Part shown: one piece after another, positions 35,033 through 43,216 of the stretch | How the letters are laid out: each line of letters begins with the position of its first letter | Position numbering within the stretch: position 1 is the stretch's first letter | DNA from: Mycetocola spongiae | GTDB lineage: Bacteria > Actinomycetota > Actinomycetes > Actinomycetales > Microbacteriaceae | Direction: 5' to 3' | DNA: 64,000 bases | Assembly (NCBI RefSeq): GCF_020424085.1 | Contig: NZ_CP080203.1 | Span: forward strand, 558,001 to 622,000 | The notes under the pieces: model-generated | What the model saw: the letters and a program-made list of their open reading frames with translations, nothing else | The model's database searches: none | Told to the model about the DNA's origin: nothing | Position numbers and translations under genes: made by a program

Positions 35033-35840
35033 GCCGCAGCGCCGCGCGCGTGGGCAGCCCCAGCGCGGCCCCGACCTCCGCGGAGACCTCCGCATACAGA
35101 TCCACGGTGACCCGCAGCGCGCGCAACGCATCGGCGGCGCGGAACCCGGCATGGGCCTCCCAGAGATCCGAGTACAGCGTGGCCGGCAGCCACTCGTGCA
35201 GGTGATGGCCGTCGTGCCAGACATCCACCCCGGGGTCCGCGGCGAGCGCGCGCCACTCAAACATTTCCAGCAGGCGCGCCTTCATCTCGGCATCGCGCAG
35301 CTGCACGGGCCACATATCCCCGCGCGCCAGATAGATCGGCAGCTGGGTGGCCTCAAACCAAAACTCCGCCTGCGCGCGATCAAATTCGGCGGCGGTGGGC
35401 GGGGTGCGCCGCGGGATACCGGCGCGGGAGGGGGCAAGCCCGGCGCCGTGCCCACCCTCATCGTGCAGGATGCGATAGCCGCGCAGATAGGTATCGTCCA
35501 GGCCGTGGGCGATCAGATCCCGCAGGCGGCGGACGGGTGCCAGCGTGATATCGATTTTGCGCCCGCCTGCCAGCACCAGAAGCACGGTGGGATACTCGGG
35601 TTCGCCGGGCCCGCCGTTGGCCAGGTGCAGGGCCACGAGGATCTCGCCAAGCGGCGCGAGCCAGTCCTCGCGGCCGATCAGCTCCGCGGTGCCCGGGCCG
35701 ATCAGCTCGATATCCAGATCGGAATATTCGTCCACGCGGCTATCCCGCGCGCGGCTTCCGGTCAGGACAACGGTCTCCACGCCGGGCAGATCGCCCACCA
35801 GCGCGAGTAGGGTAGCCAGCAGCTCCTCGGGGTTTTCCAT
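34992..35840 (-). CDS. Aminoglycoside 6-adenylyltransferase (AadE/AadK)-like protein
   Basis: Nucleotidyltransferase of the streptomycin adenylyltransferase family (PF04439), 282 residues. The active site reads TGSRARDSRVDEYSDLDIEL (GS followed by DxD, about 26-45), with a third acidic residue in KIDITLAP and the C-terminal region MFEWRA, DVWHDGHHLHEWLP typical of the family. Members inactivate streptomycin with ATP; whether this one does is unproven. The -10 box TAGGCT (35852-35847) ends 6 nt before the ATG and its TAG is also the stop codon of the upstream gene. Confidence 0.78.
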   Translation of the reverse strand: MENPEELLATLLALVGDLPGVETVVLTGSRARDSRVDEYSDLDIELIGPGTAELIGREDWLAPLGEILVALHLANGGPGEPEYPTVLLVLAGGRKIDITLAPVRRLRDLIAHGLDDTYLRGYRILHDEGGHGAGLAPSRAGIPRRTPPTAAEFDRAQAEFWFEATQLPIYLARGDMWPVQLRDAEMKARLLEMFEWRALAADPGVDVWHDGHHLHEWLPATLYSDLWEAHAGFRAADALRALRVTVDLYAEVSAEVGAALGLPTRAALRPRVLRHIAAVAGR

Positions 35841-35846
35841 GCCCCC

Positions 35847-35852
35847 AGCCTA
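35847..35852 (-). promoter_or_regulatory. -10 box of a leaderless promoter, overlapping a stop codon
   Basis: TAGGCT on the minus strand, 6 nt before the ATG at 35840. Its first three bases are the TAG stop of the metallo-hydrolase gene. Confidence 0.45.
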
Positions 35853-36797
35853 GCCAGTGGCGGCGTCCACCCGGACCTCCAGCCCGCCGCCGCGCCAGGC
35901 GACGCGCGGCCGCGGCTGCGCCGTGGTCATCACCTCGCAGCCGGTATCCTCGGCCAGGTCCTCCCAGTAGGAGCCGCATTCCGCGGCGCGCGAGGCGGCG
36001 AGGGAGGCGATCAGGGCCCGCGGCGAGCGCGCGCGATAAAACGCGGGCGGGGGGCCATCGGGACGCCCGTGATGGGGCAGCACCCAGATCGCCCCGGCGA
36101 GGTCCGTGCGCGCCCCGATCCGCTCCCAGGCCGAGCCCGGTCCGGAGTGATCCCCGGCAAATACCACCGCGGGTTCGCCGGGCAGGCGCAGGATAAATAC
36201 CGCCGATTCGGCGTTAGTGGTCTCGGAGAGCTCGTCCAGGACGGAGAGGATGCGCTCCTCGCTCTGCGCGAGCGGCAGGGCGTCCACGAGCGCGGGGGTG
36301 ACCGGGCGATCCCCGGGGAGCGGATAAACGCGCTCCAGCACCGCCGCGCCCTCGCCCCACAGCACGGGGTTGTCCTCCGCACTAAATCCGAGCCCGGACA
36401 CCGGGGTTCCGGCCTCCTCCAGGAGGCTCAGCAGGTCCCGATATTCGGTGATCAGTTGATATTGCCCGGCGGGGGAGTCCACATCGGCATCCACCTCGCC
36501 ATATGCGCGGGCGGGCCGGCGCGGGGGCGTGAGCCGGGGATAGGGCAAAAAGGCGCGGCCCACGGGGAATTCCCGGGCCAGGGCCAGCAAACCCTGGGCG
36601 TGATCGCGGTGCAGGTGGGTGAGGATCAGGTCGTGAATCGCGGTGATGCCGCGCCCGCGCAGCCAGGCCACGGGATCGGTACGCTCGCGCGCCGCCCGGG
36701 TGGTGCCACCGTCGATCACGCTGACCCGGTCGCCCGCGAGGATCACCGCGCAGCTGCCCTGCCCCACGTCGAGGATATGGACTGTAATGAGCGTCAT
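35850..36797 (-). CDS. Metallo-beta-lactamase-fold hydrolase, ComEC/Rec2 C-domain type
   Basis: Soluble metallo-beta-lactamase-fold protein, 315 residues. ILDVGQGSCAVILAGDRVSVIDGG opens the domain as in the ComEC C-terminal domain; LTHLHRDHAQG is the HxHxDH metal motif, FAGDHSG and LPHHGRPDG are later metal/substrate motifs. No membrane segments, so this is the hydrolase half without the ComEC channel. ATG 36797 is chosen: TACGAT (36810-36805) lies 7 nt upstream, a leaderless arrangement, and the protein then starts MTLITVHILDVGQG. Substrate unknown; nuclease or phosphodiesterase activity is possible. Confidence 0.8.
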   Translation of the reverse strand: MTLITVHILDVGQGSCAVILAGDRVSVIDGGTTRAARERTDPVAWLRGRGITAIHDLILTHLHRDHAQGLLALAREFPVGRAFLPYPRLTPPRRPARAYGEVDADVDSPAGQYQLITEYRDLLSLLEEAGTPVSGLGFSAEDNPVLWGEGAAVLERVYPLPGDRPVTPALVDALPLAQSEERILSVLDELSETTNAESAVFILRLPGEPAVVFAGDHSGPGSAWERIGARTDLAGAIWVLPHHGRPDGPPPAFYRARSPRALIASLAASRAAECGSYWEDLAEDTGCEVMTTAQPRPRVAWRGGGLEVRVDAATG

Positions 36798-36838
36798 GGG
36801 ACCCATCGTAGGCCAGGCCCCCGGCCGCACCACCCGGG

Positions 36839-36963
36839 TTCATGCACCGTTTACCGTTTGGTTGCGCCCCGGCCGCGCGCGCGGCCACATCCGGCCCGCG
36901 GGGCCGCCCCGGCCGCGGGAACCACGGAGATTCACGCATCGTTTACCGTTTGGCCGCGCCCCG
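36839..36963 (+). repeat. Pair of 33-bp direct repeats upstream of the sugar ABC operon
   Basis: Copies at 36839-36871 and 36931-36963 agree at 29 of 33 positions; the shared core is CGTTTACCGTTTGG followed by GCGCCCCG. Spacing start to start is 92 bp. They lie 103-227 bp before the ATPase gene and could be operator sites for a sugar-responsive regulator. Confidence 0.55.
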
Positions 36964-37065
36964 TCTGTACTCCCGTTGCGGGCCATGTGGGACCGTATTC
37001 CCGGCAGCCAAACCCGTGTTTGGTCCTGCCGAACGGCCCCCTATCTCTCCCCACTAAGGACCCCC

Positions 37066-38181
37066 GTGCCCGACGTTTCACTCCGTGATCTCTCCAAGTC
37101 TTTCCCCGGCCCCCGCGGCACCCAGCACAGCGTGCTGCACGGGGTGAGCATCGATGTACCCGATGGCGAATTCGCCGCGATCCTCGGCCCGAGCGGCTGC
37201 GGTAAGTCCACCACCCTGCGCATTCTCGCGGGGCTGGACCGCCCCGATAGCGGCCAGGTCCTGATCGATGGCCGCGATGTCACCAATATTCCCAGCTCCG
37301 AGCGTGGCCTGGGTATGGTCTTCCAAAACTATGCCCTCTTCCCGCACCTGAGCGTGGCCGAGAATATTATCTTCGGCCTGAAGGTGCGTCATGTCTCGCG
37401 TTTGGAGCGCGATGCCCGCCTCGCCGAGGTGGCCACGCAGCTGCACCTGGAACCGTATCTGAACCGCAAGCCGGGTCAGCTCTCGGGTGGTCAGCGCCAG
37501 CGCGTGGCCCTCGGCCGCTCGCTGGTGGGCGGCTCGCGCCTGGTCCTGATGGATGAGCCGCTGTCCAACCTGGACGCCCGGCTGCGCGCCGAAATGCGCG
37601 CCGAGATCCGCGATCTGCAGCAGCGCCTCGGCCTCACCGTGCTCTATGTGACCCACGATCAGGTCGAGGCCATGACCATGGCCGACCGGGTGATCGTGAT
37701 GAGCGAGGGCAGCGTGGACCAGCATGACGGCCCCGAGGAGCTTTATGCCCGCCCCGCGTCCGCCCGCGTGGCGCGCTTTATCGGCTCGCCGCCGATGAAT
37801 ATCATTCCGGTACGCCGCGGGGCACCGGGGGAGCTGCTGCTCTCCGATGGCCGGCGCCTCGACGCCTCCCGCCTGCTCGCCCGCTACCGCGAAGATCTGC
37901 CCGAGGAGCTGCTGCTGGGCGTGCGCGCCGAGGACCTCGTGCCCGGCCCCTCCGAGCTCACCCTGCCCGCCCTCGCCGGCCGCCGCGAAATGCTCGGCGC
38001 CGACCGCGTGCTGAGCTATCGCGTGGCCGAGGCCACGGTGCGGGTGCGCGTGCGGGCGAGCGATCCGGTCCCCGAGACCGTCCAGATCGGCGCCCCCCTC
38101 TCCGCGGTGCACCTCTTCGCCGCGGAGGGCGAGCACCGGGTTGCGCCCGTGCCGGCCCCCGTGATCGCGCTGGCCTCCTAA
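37066..38181 (+). CDS. Sugar ABC transporter ATP-binding protein (MsmK/UgpC type)
   Basis: ATPase of carbohydrate ABC importers, 371 residues. Walker A GPSGCGKSTT (about 42-51), Q-loop QNYALFPH, signature LSGGQRQRVALGRSL, Walker B LVLMDEPLSNLDA, switch His in VTHDQVEAMT; then a C-terminal TOBE/OB regulatory domain as in MalK/UgpC. GTG 37066 has AAGGA 5 nt upstream. It heads the operon with a binding protein and two permeases. As the MurNAc importer at 7.9-11.2 kb has no ATPase, this protein may energise that one too. Confidence 0.92.
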   Translation: MPDVSLRDLSKSFPGPRGTQHSVLHGVSIDVPDGEFAAILGPSGCGKSTTLRILAGLDRPDSGQVLIDGRDVTNIPSSERGLGMVFQNYALFPHLSVAENIIFGLKVRHVSRLERDARLAEVATQLHLEPYLNRKPGQLSGGQRQRVALGRSLVGGSRLVLMDEPLSNLDARLRAEMRAEIRDLQQRLGLTVLYVTHDQVEAMTMADRVIVMSEGSVDQHDGPEELYARPASARVARFIGSPPMNIIPVRRGAPGELLLSDGRRLDASRLLARYREDLPEELLLGVRAEDLVPGPSELTLPALAGRREMLGADRVLSYRVAEATVRVRVRASDPVPETVQIGAPLSAVHLFAAEGEHRVAPVPAPVIALAS

Positions 38182-38232
38182 ATTTCACCCCTCCATCACC
38201 CATACCGTTCCAGAAAGGAACACCACCCCCTC

Positions 38233-39567
38233 ATGTCCCCTCGTTTCCGTACCCCGCTGATTGCCGCGGCGGGCGTCGCCACGATCTCCGCCCTCTTCCT
38301 GTCCGGCTGCTCCGCACCCGCACAGTCCTCCACCGGGGACGCCTCCGGCAAGGAGGTATCGATCGATTTTTATTATCCCGATCAGGTGGGCACCCTGGGC
38401 ACCCTCATTGATGGCTATCTGAAGGACTTCGAAAAGGAGCACCCCGAGATTAAGGTCAAGGGTGTGTACTCGGGTGATTACGATCAGACCCTCGTGGCCG
38501 TAAATACCGCCATCGACGCCAATAAGGCCCCCGCCCTGGCCATCATGGACCAGAGCTTCATGCTGGACCTCGCCGACCGCGATGCCATCTCCTCCTGGGA
38601 TGACTACCTCACCACCGATGAGGATAAGAAGTGGCTTGACGGGTTCTACCCGCAGTTCATGAGCAACTCGATCACCGCCGATAAGCACGTCATGGGTGTG
38701 CCCTTCGCGCGCTCCACGATCGTGCAGTACTGGAATAAGGACTATTTTGCCAAGGCCGGGCTGGACCCCGAGCACGGCCCCGCAACCCGCGAGGAGCTCC
38801 TCGCCACCGCACACGCCATGCAGGAAAAGGCCGAGGCCAAGTGGGGCCTGTTTATCCCCACCTCCACGGGAACCGCCTATTGGCTTTACCAGGCACTCGT
38901 GCAGCAGGCCGGAGGATTTGGTGCGCTGTCCAATCCCGCGGGAGATAAGGTCACGCTGAATACCCCCGAGAACGTCGCGGCCCTCGAGTTCTGGGCCTCG
39001 CTGGGCAAGACCGAGAAGGTCGCCCCGGATACCGAGGTTGCCTGGGGCACCTCGACCGATGACTTCCTCGCCGGAACCACCGGAATGCTCTGGACCACCT
39101 CGGGCCGCATGGGCACGATCCAGGAGAAGGCCACCTTCGACTGGGGAGTATCCGCCCTTCCCGCGGATATCGGACAGGGAGCCCCCACGGGAGGCGGAAG
39201 CCTGATGCTCTTCAACGCCGGAGTCTCCGATGAGCAGCGCGCCGCCGCCGTGACCCTCGCCCGCTTCCTCACCACCCCCGAGCGGGCCGCGGATGTCTCC
39301 GTGAAGTCCGGCTATATCGCGACCTCCGAGGCCGCCTGGGATACCACCGCGATGCAGGACCACCTGAAGAAGTTCCCGCAGGCGGCCGCCCCGCACGCCG
39401 CGATCGCCGATGCCATCCCCGAGATGGCCACGCTCGACCGCGACCGCGTGGTTTATGAAACCCTCGCCCCCGCACTGCAGTCGGTCCTCCTGGGCACCGC
39501 GGATGCAAAAACGGCCCTGGACGACGCCCAGGCCGCCATCGATAAGATCCTCTCCAGCCACAAATAA
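38233..39567 (+). CDS. ABC transporter sugar-binding lipoprotein
   Basis: Family-1 solute-binding lipoprotein, 444 residues. Signal peptide with lipobox LSGC (Cys26), mature region beginning SIDFYYPDQVG, with APALAIMDQSFMLDLADRD and GVPFARSTIVQYWNKDYFAKAG as typical binding-protein blocks. AAAGGA lies rather far (13 nt) from the ATG. Operon position after the ATPase and before two permeases shows the complete importer; the sugar cannot be read from the sequence (glycerol-phosphate and oligosaccharide binders look alike here). Confidence 0.88.
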   Translation: MSPRFRTPLIAAAGVATISALFLSGCSAPAQSSTGDASGKEVSIDFYYPDQVGTLGTLIDGYLKDFEKEHPEIKVKGVYSGDYDQTLVAVNTAIDANKAPALAIMDQSFMLDLADRDAISSWDDYLTTDEDKKWLDGFYPQFMSNSITADKHVMGVPFARSTIVQYWNKDYFAKAGLDPEHGPATREELLATAHAMQEKAEAKWGLFIPTSTGTAYWLYQALVQQAGGFGALSNPAGDKVTLNTPENVAALEFWASLGKTEKVAPDTEVAWGTSTDDFLAGTTGMLWTTSGRMGTIQEKATFDWGVSALPADIGQGAPTGGGSLMLFNAGVSDEQRAAAVTLARFLTTPERAADVSVKSGYIATSEAAWDTTAMQDHLKKFPQAAAPHAAIADAIPEMATLDRDRVVYETLAPALQSVLLGTADAKTALDDAQAAIDKILSSHK

Positions 39568-39587
39568 CACCCCTAAGGCCGCACCCC

Positions 39588-40511
39588 ATGACTGATACGG
39601 TCGCGCGGCCCGCACCGATTCGCCGGGGCATTCGAACACTTCTTCGAATGCCCCGGCGGATGTCGGATCGGGCCTTCTCCTACGCCCTGCTGATACCGGC
39701 GTTTTTCTTCCTCACCCTATTCACCGTGAAGCCCCTCATCGGCTCCGTCCTCTCCAGCATGCAGGAGCGCGGCGGCGGCGGCTTCACCCTCGAAAATTAT
39801 GCGCGGCTCGGCGAGGACGAAACGTTTTTGCGGGCCGCCACCAATAACCTGCTGTTTTCGCTGCTGACCGTCCCGCTCTCGCTTGGGCTCGCGATGTGGC
39901 TCGCGGTCCTGCTGCACCAGAAGATGCGCGGGCAGGGCTTCCTGCGCGCGGGCGTATTTGCCCCCGCCATCCTGCCAATGGTCGCAATCGCCGTGATCTG
40001 GATGTATTTCTACCAGCCCAATATCGGCGTATTTAACACGATCCTCGGCTCCCTGGGGCTCCCCACCCCGGACTGGCTGGGCGATCCCGCGCTGGTCCTT
40101 CCCTCGCTCATGGTGATGATGGTGTGGAAGGAGGCGGGCTTTTTTATGATCTTCTATCTGGCAGGCCTCCAGGGCATCGACCCCGAGCTGGAGGAGGCCT
40201 CACGTCTCGAGGGCACCGGGAAGTTCCGCCACTTCTGGAAGGTCAGCTTCCCGCTACTGCTGCCCACCACGCTCTTTTCCGCGATCGTGGCCCTCTCGGA
40301 CAGCATCAAGATGGTGGACTTTGTTTTTGTGATGACCCAGGGCGGGCCCAATAACGCCTCGACCCTGCTGCTGTATCACATCTATAAGGTGTCCTTCGCG
40401 CAGCACTGGCCCCAATATGCCGCCGCCATGTCCCTGGTGGTGGTGGCGGTCCTGGTCGCGCTCGCCGTGATCCAGATCCGCCTCATCGACCGCAAGATTC
40501 ACTACCGTTAG
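39588..40511 (+). CDS. ABC transporter permease, UgpA/MalF type
   Basis: Membrane permease, 307 residues, about six segments beginning YALLIPAFFFLTLFTVKPLIG. EAA loop: ELEEASRLEGTGKFRHFWKVSFPLL. ATG 39588 has AAGG 10 nt upstream. An alternative start is ATG 39660 (MSDRAFSYALL), which would leave the very stable hairpin at 39621-39658 between the genes and not inside this one. Confidence 0.88.
   Translation: MTDTVARPAPIRRGIRTLLRMPRRMSDRAFSYALLIPAFFFLTLFTVKPLIGSVLSSMQERGGGGFTLENYARLGEDETFLRAATNNLLFSLLTVPLSLGLAMWLAVLLHQKMRGQGFLRAGVFAPAILPMVAIAVIWMYFYQPNIGVFNTILGSLGLPTPDWLGDPALVLPSLMVMMVWKEAGFFMIFYLAGLQGIDPELEEASRLEGTGKFRHFWKVSFPLLLPTTLFSAIVALSDSIKMVDFVFVMTQGGPNNASTLLLYHIYKVSFAQHWPQYAAAMSLVVVAVLVALAVIQIRLIDRKIHYR
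39621..39658 (+). other. Very stable hairpin at the binding protein-permease junction
   Basis: Perfect 16-bp stem (39621-39636 with 39643-39658) and 6-nt loop, ending 2 nt before an in-frame ATG at 39660. It lies within the first 24 codons of the permease gene, or just before it if translation starts at 39660. No T-run. Confidence 0.75.
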
Positions 40512-40567
40512 GATTCCCCGGTGCGCACTCACCCCTCCCCGCCCACCCGCATCGAATATCCGTTCGC

Positions 40568-41443
40568 ATGACCGGAACGGCCACACTCGTCCCGCCCGCC
40601 AAGCCCTCCGCCGCGCCCGCGCGGGCCCGCAAGCCCCGCGGCGAGCGCATCCTCACGGCCGCCGACCGCACGGAAATGGTCGTGGCCTGGATCGCGGGAC
40701 TGCTCTGGATCTCCCCCCTCGTATACGTGTTTTATCGCGCCTTCCTGGTGGAGGATGGCGCGGGGGGACACTTCGGCCTGGAGAACATCACCTCCGCCTG
40801 GGAGAGGGCTCCCTTTGGCCAGTACTATCTCAATACCACCCTGCTGGTCACGGGCATCACCCTCGCCCAGCTGGTGATCGGCGCGCTCGCCGCCTATGCG
40901 TTTGCGCGCTTCACCTTCCCCGGCAAAAACGTCCTGTTCATCTTTGTGCTGGTGCAGCTGATGATCTTCCCCGAGGTTTTTATGTCGGAGAACTATCGCA
41001 CCATCGCCGGGATGGGGCTGCTGGATACCCTGGCCGGAATCGGGCTGCCCTATATCGCCAGCGCCTTCTGCATCTTCTATCTGCGCCAGGCGTTTATGGG
41101 CGTACCGGGGGAGCTTGTGGAGGCCGCGAAGATCGAGGGGGCCTCGCGCCTGGAAATCCTGTGGAAGGTATTTGTGCCGGCCGCCAAGCCGAGCCTGATC
41201 GCCTATGCCCTGGTCTCGGTCTCCACGCAGTGGAATAATTTCCTCTGGCCGCTGATCGTGGCCAGCTCCGATACCACCCGCCCGATCACGGTGGGCCTGG
41301 TGCGTTTCCTCGCGCCGGAGACGGGAATGGATTTTCCGAAGATGGCCGCGGGTACCGTGATTGTGATCGCGCCGCTGCTCGCGGCCTTCCTGATCGGTCA
41401 GCGCGGGTTTATTAATAGCTTCCTGCGCTCGGGGATTAAATAA
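40568..41443 (+). CDS. ABC transporter permease, UgpE/MalG type
   Basis: Second permease, 291 residues, about six membrane segments, with EAA loop ELVEAAKIEGASRLEILWKVFVPAA. There is no ribosome-binding site before the ATG at 40568. A 16-codon frame from GTG 40521 ends in a TGA overlapping this ATG, so the permease might be translated by coupling to that short frame. It ends the operon; a terminator follows at 41538. Confidence 0.9.
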   Translation: MTGTATLVPPAKPSAAPARARKPRGERILTAADRTEMVVAWIAGLLWISPLVYVFYRAFLVEDGAGGHFGLENITSAWERAPFGQYYLNTTLLVTGITLAQLVIGALAAYAFARFTFPGKNVLFIFVLVQLMIFPEVFMSENYRTIAGMGLLDTLAGIGLPYIASAFCIFYLRQAFMGVPGELVEAAKIEGASRLEILWKVFVPAAKPSLIAYALVSVSTQWNNFLWPLIVASSDTTRPITVGLVRFLAPETGMDFPKMAAGTVIVIAPLLAAFLIGQRGFINSFLRSGIK

Positions 41444-41537
41444 TCCGGCCTTCGCGGGCTTGATCCTCGGGGCCCCGCGCCACATGCGGGTTCCGGTGGC
41501 ACCCGTCACGCCCTGGCACTCTCGGGATGACAGAAAC

Positions 41538-41573
41538 GGCCCCGCTCACCACCCTGGTGAGCGGGGCCATTTC
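41538..41573. terminator. Terminator between the ABC operon and the NTF2-like gene
   Basis: Perfect 14-bp stem (41538-41551 with 41555-41568, loop CCC) followed by ATTTCT. It can serve both convergent genes. Confidence 0.8.
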
Positions 41574-41594
41574 TATCGCGCAGGAATGGTTCTG

Positions 41595-42005
41595 CTAGGC
41601 GAAAAGGGTCTCGCCACGTTGCGTATCGAAGTACTCTCGGACCTCAACGATCTGTTTATTCCGAATAATAAAATTGGCCATATATCGATTCTGGTAGACG
41701 CTTCCTGCCAGGTTCTCGGCACTGGCCTCCCACTCAACAACCGCGTTATCTGCACCGATAGTCATGCTGAGTAGATGTGTGGCGAATGAGCCAGGTTTCA
41801 TTCGCCGGGTTGCGATGGGGAAGAACTCGCTCACGATTGCCTCGCTTCCGCGCCAGATTCCCGAATTAGGAAGGCGCCCGGGGGCATGCCAGACGGCATC
41901 CTCGCTAAACACGTTCTTAAGATCTGCCGGATCGGGACTCCCGAGCGCCCCAAAATATCGCTGCATCACATCGTGGACCTGGTTATTTTCATGCATATGC
42001 GCCAT
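41595..42005 (-). CDS. NTF2-like/SnoaL-fold protein, SOS-box controlled
   Basis: Small alpha+beta-barrel protein of the SnoaL/NTF2-like superfamily, 136 residues (VMQRYFGALGSPDPADLKNVFSEDAVWHAPG at the start; FIIRNKQIVEVREYFDT at the end). Members are isomerases, hydrolases or binding proteins, so no reaction is assigned. Start ATG 42005 (MAHMHENN); ATG 41996 is an alternative. A LexA box lies 13 bp upstream. By eye its codons are less GC-rich than those of its neighbours, suggesting acquisition. Confidence 0.8.
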   Translation of the reverse strand: MAHMHENNQVHDVMQRYFGALGSPDPADLKNVFSEDAVWHAPGRLPNSGIWRGSEAIVSEFFPIATRRMKPGSFATHLLSMTIGADNAVVEWEASAENLAGSVYQNRYMANFIIRNKQIVEVREYFDTQRGETLFA

Positions 42006-42017
42006 ATTATCACCGGT

Positions 42018-42033
42018 TCGAACATTTGTTCTA
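42018..42033 (-). promoter_or_regulatory. LexA (SOS) box
   Basis: TCGAAC-ATTT-GTTCTA agrees with the actinobacterial LexA consensus TCGAAC-N4-GTTCGA at 11 of 12 fixed positions. It is 12 nt from the start codon of the NTF2-like gene. The remaining 213 bp up to 42247 hold no further gene. Confidence 0.7.
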
Positions 42034-42246
42034 TTCAAAGAGGGTGAAGATAGCCGCACATCAGGTGTGTTGTGGATACGTTGCAGCGGTGATGCCGCCG
42101 GGCGCTCGGGTCGGGTATCTTTCCCGGGCGAGTATAAAGCCGGCGTGCACGGCGCGCGCATCAGCCGGGGCTATGAATGAGGGGGTCAGTGCGTGCGGGA
42201 GTGGCGACGATCGCCGGGACCTCCCACACGCGTGGGACCGAGGCGT

Positions 42247-43215
42247 TTAGAGGCTCAGGTCCAGGATCACCTTGCCGCGGCAGCCGCCGGGCTCGCGCAG
42301 AGCATGCAGGGCCGCGTCAAACTCGCCCAGCGCAAAGCGATGGGTGATCAGCCAGTCCAGATCCAGCGTGCCGCGGGACAGGCCCGAGAGCACCGCGTTC
42401 CAGGCCGCCGGGGTGGACGCGAAGCTGCCGCGCACGCTCAGGTCGCGGTTGATGATCTCATCCACGGGCAGCGGCACCTCCACGCCCCGCCCCAGATAGG
42501 CCAGCAGCAGCACGGTGCCGCCCGTGCGCGCGGCGGCCAGCGCCTCAAGCGTGGCCCGGCGACTGCCCGCCGCATCGATGACCAGATCGTATTCACCCGC
42601 GGTGGGCTCCCGGAAAAACCGCGAGGCCCCCGAGCGGCGCACCAGCGCCAGCTGGCTCGCCCGGAGGCCACGCACGTGCACCTCGGCGGGGGACCAGGCG
42701 GCGCTGAGCCGGGCGGCGAGCAGGCCAATCGTGCCATCGCCGATGATCAGGATGCGGCTGCCGGGCGCGGGCTGGGCACGATCCAGGGCGCGCCAGACCA
42801 CCGCGGCCGGCTCCAGGAGCACGGCGTTATCCACCCCGATTTCCGGGCCCACGGCATGCAGTGCGCGCGTGGGAACCGCGATCAGCTCCGCGGCCGCCCC
42901 GTCGCGGGTGAAGCCCGTCTCGGTGGCAGCGGCGCAGAGATTGGGTTCCCCCGCGAGGCAGCGCGCACACGTGGTGCACCCGATGAGCCCCTCGGCCACC
43001 ACCAATCCATCCGGACCCGCCCCCACCCACTCGTGGCCGGGGATCAGCGGATAGCGCACCTGATCCGGCGCGATCTGGCCGTCAAGAAGCTCCAGGTCGG
43101 TGCCACAGAGGCCGATCAGCAGCGGCCGACACAGCGTCTCCCCGGGGCCCGCGACCGGGGCGGGAACATCGGCGATCCCGATCCGTCCGGGTTCGGCTAT
43201 GCGCAGGGCGCGCAC
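42247..43215 (-). CDS. Zinc-type alcohol dehydrogenase (MDR family)
   Basis: Medium-chain dehydrogenase/reductase, 322 residues, probably oxidising a sugar or polyol hydroxyl with NAD(P). GLCGTDLELLDG holds the catalytic-zinc Cys, PGHEWVG the His; GCTTCARCLAGEPNLC supplies the four structural-zinc Cys. The cofactor fold is ILIIGDGTIGLLAARL (GxGxxG-like). The GTG start at 43215 follows the regulator's stop by 1 nt, so the two form an operon. With the divergent dehydratase it suggests oxidation of a sugar to an acid and dehydration of the product. Confidence 0.85.
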   Translation of the reverse strand: MRALRIAEPGRIGIADVPAPVAGPGETLCRPLLIGLCGTDLELLDGQIAPDQVRYPLIPGHEWVGAGPDGLVVAEGLIGCTTCARCLAGEPNLCAAATETGFTRDGAAAELIAVPTRALHAVGPEIGVDNAVLLEPAAVVWRALDRAQPAPGSRILIIGDGTIGLLAARLSAAWSPAEVHVRGLRASQLALVRRSGASRFFREPTAGEYDLVIDAAGSRRATLEALAAARTGGTVLLLAYLGRGVEVPLPVDEIINRDLSVRGSFASTPAAWNAVLSGLSRGTLDLDWLITHRFALGEFDAALHALREPGGCRGKVILDLSL

Positions 43216-43216
43216 G

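Noticed and set aside
34720-35256. Minus-strand frame through the triplicated junction as a repeat protein
   Set aside because: It is out of frame with the recognised adenylyltransferase gene and exists only because the repeat lacks stops in that frame.
42026-42250. Plus-strand frame in the gap behind the SOS box as a small gene
   Set aside because: No ribosome site, no recognisable domain, and it starts inside the LexA-box region of the opposite gene.
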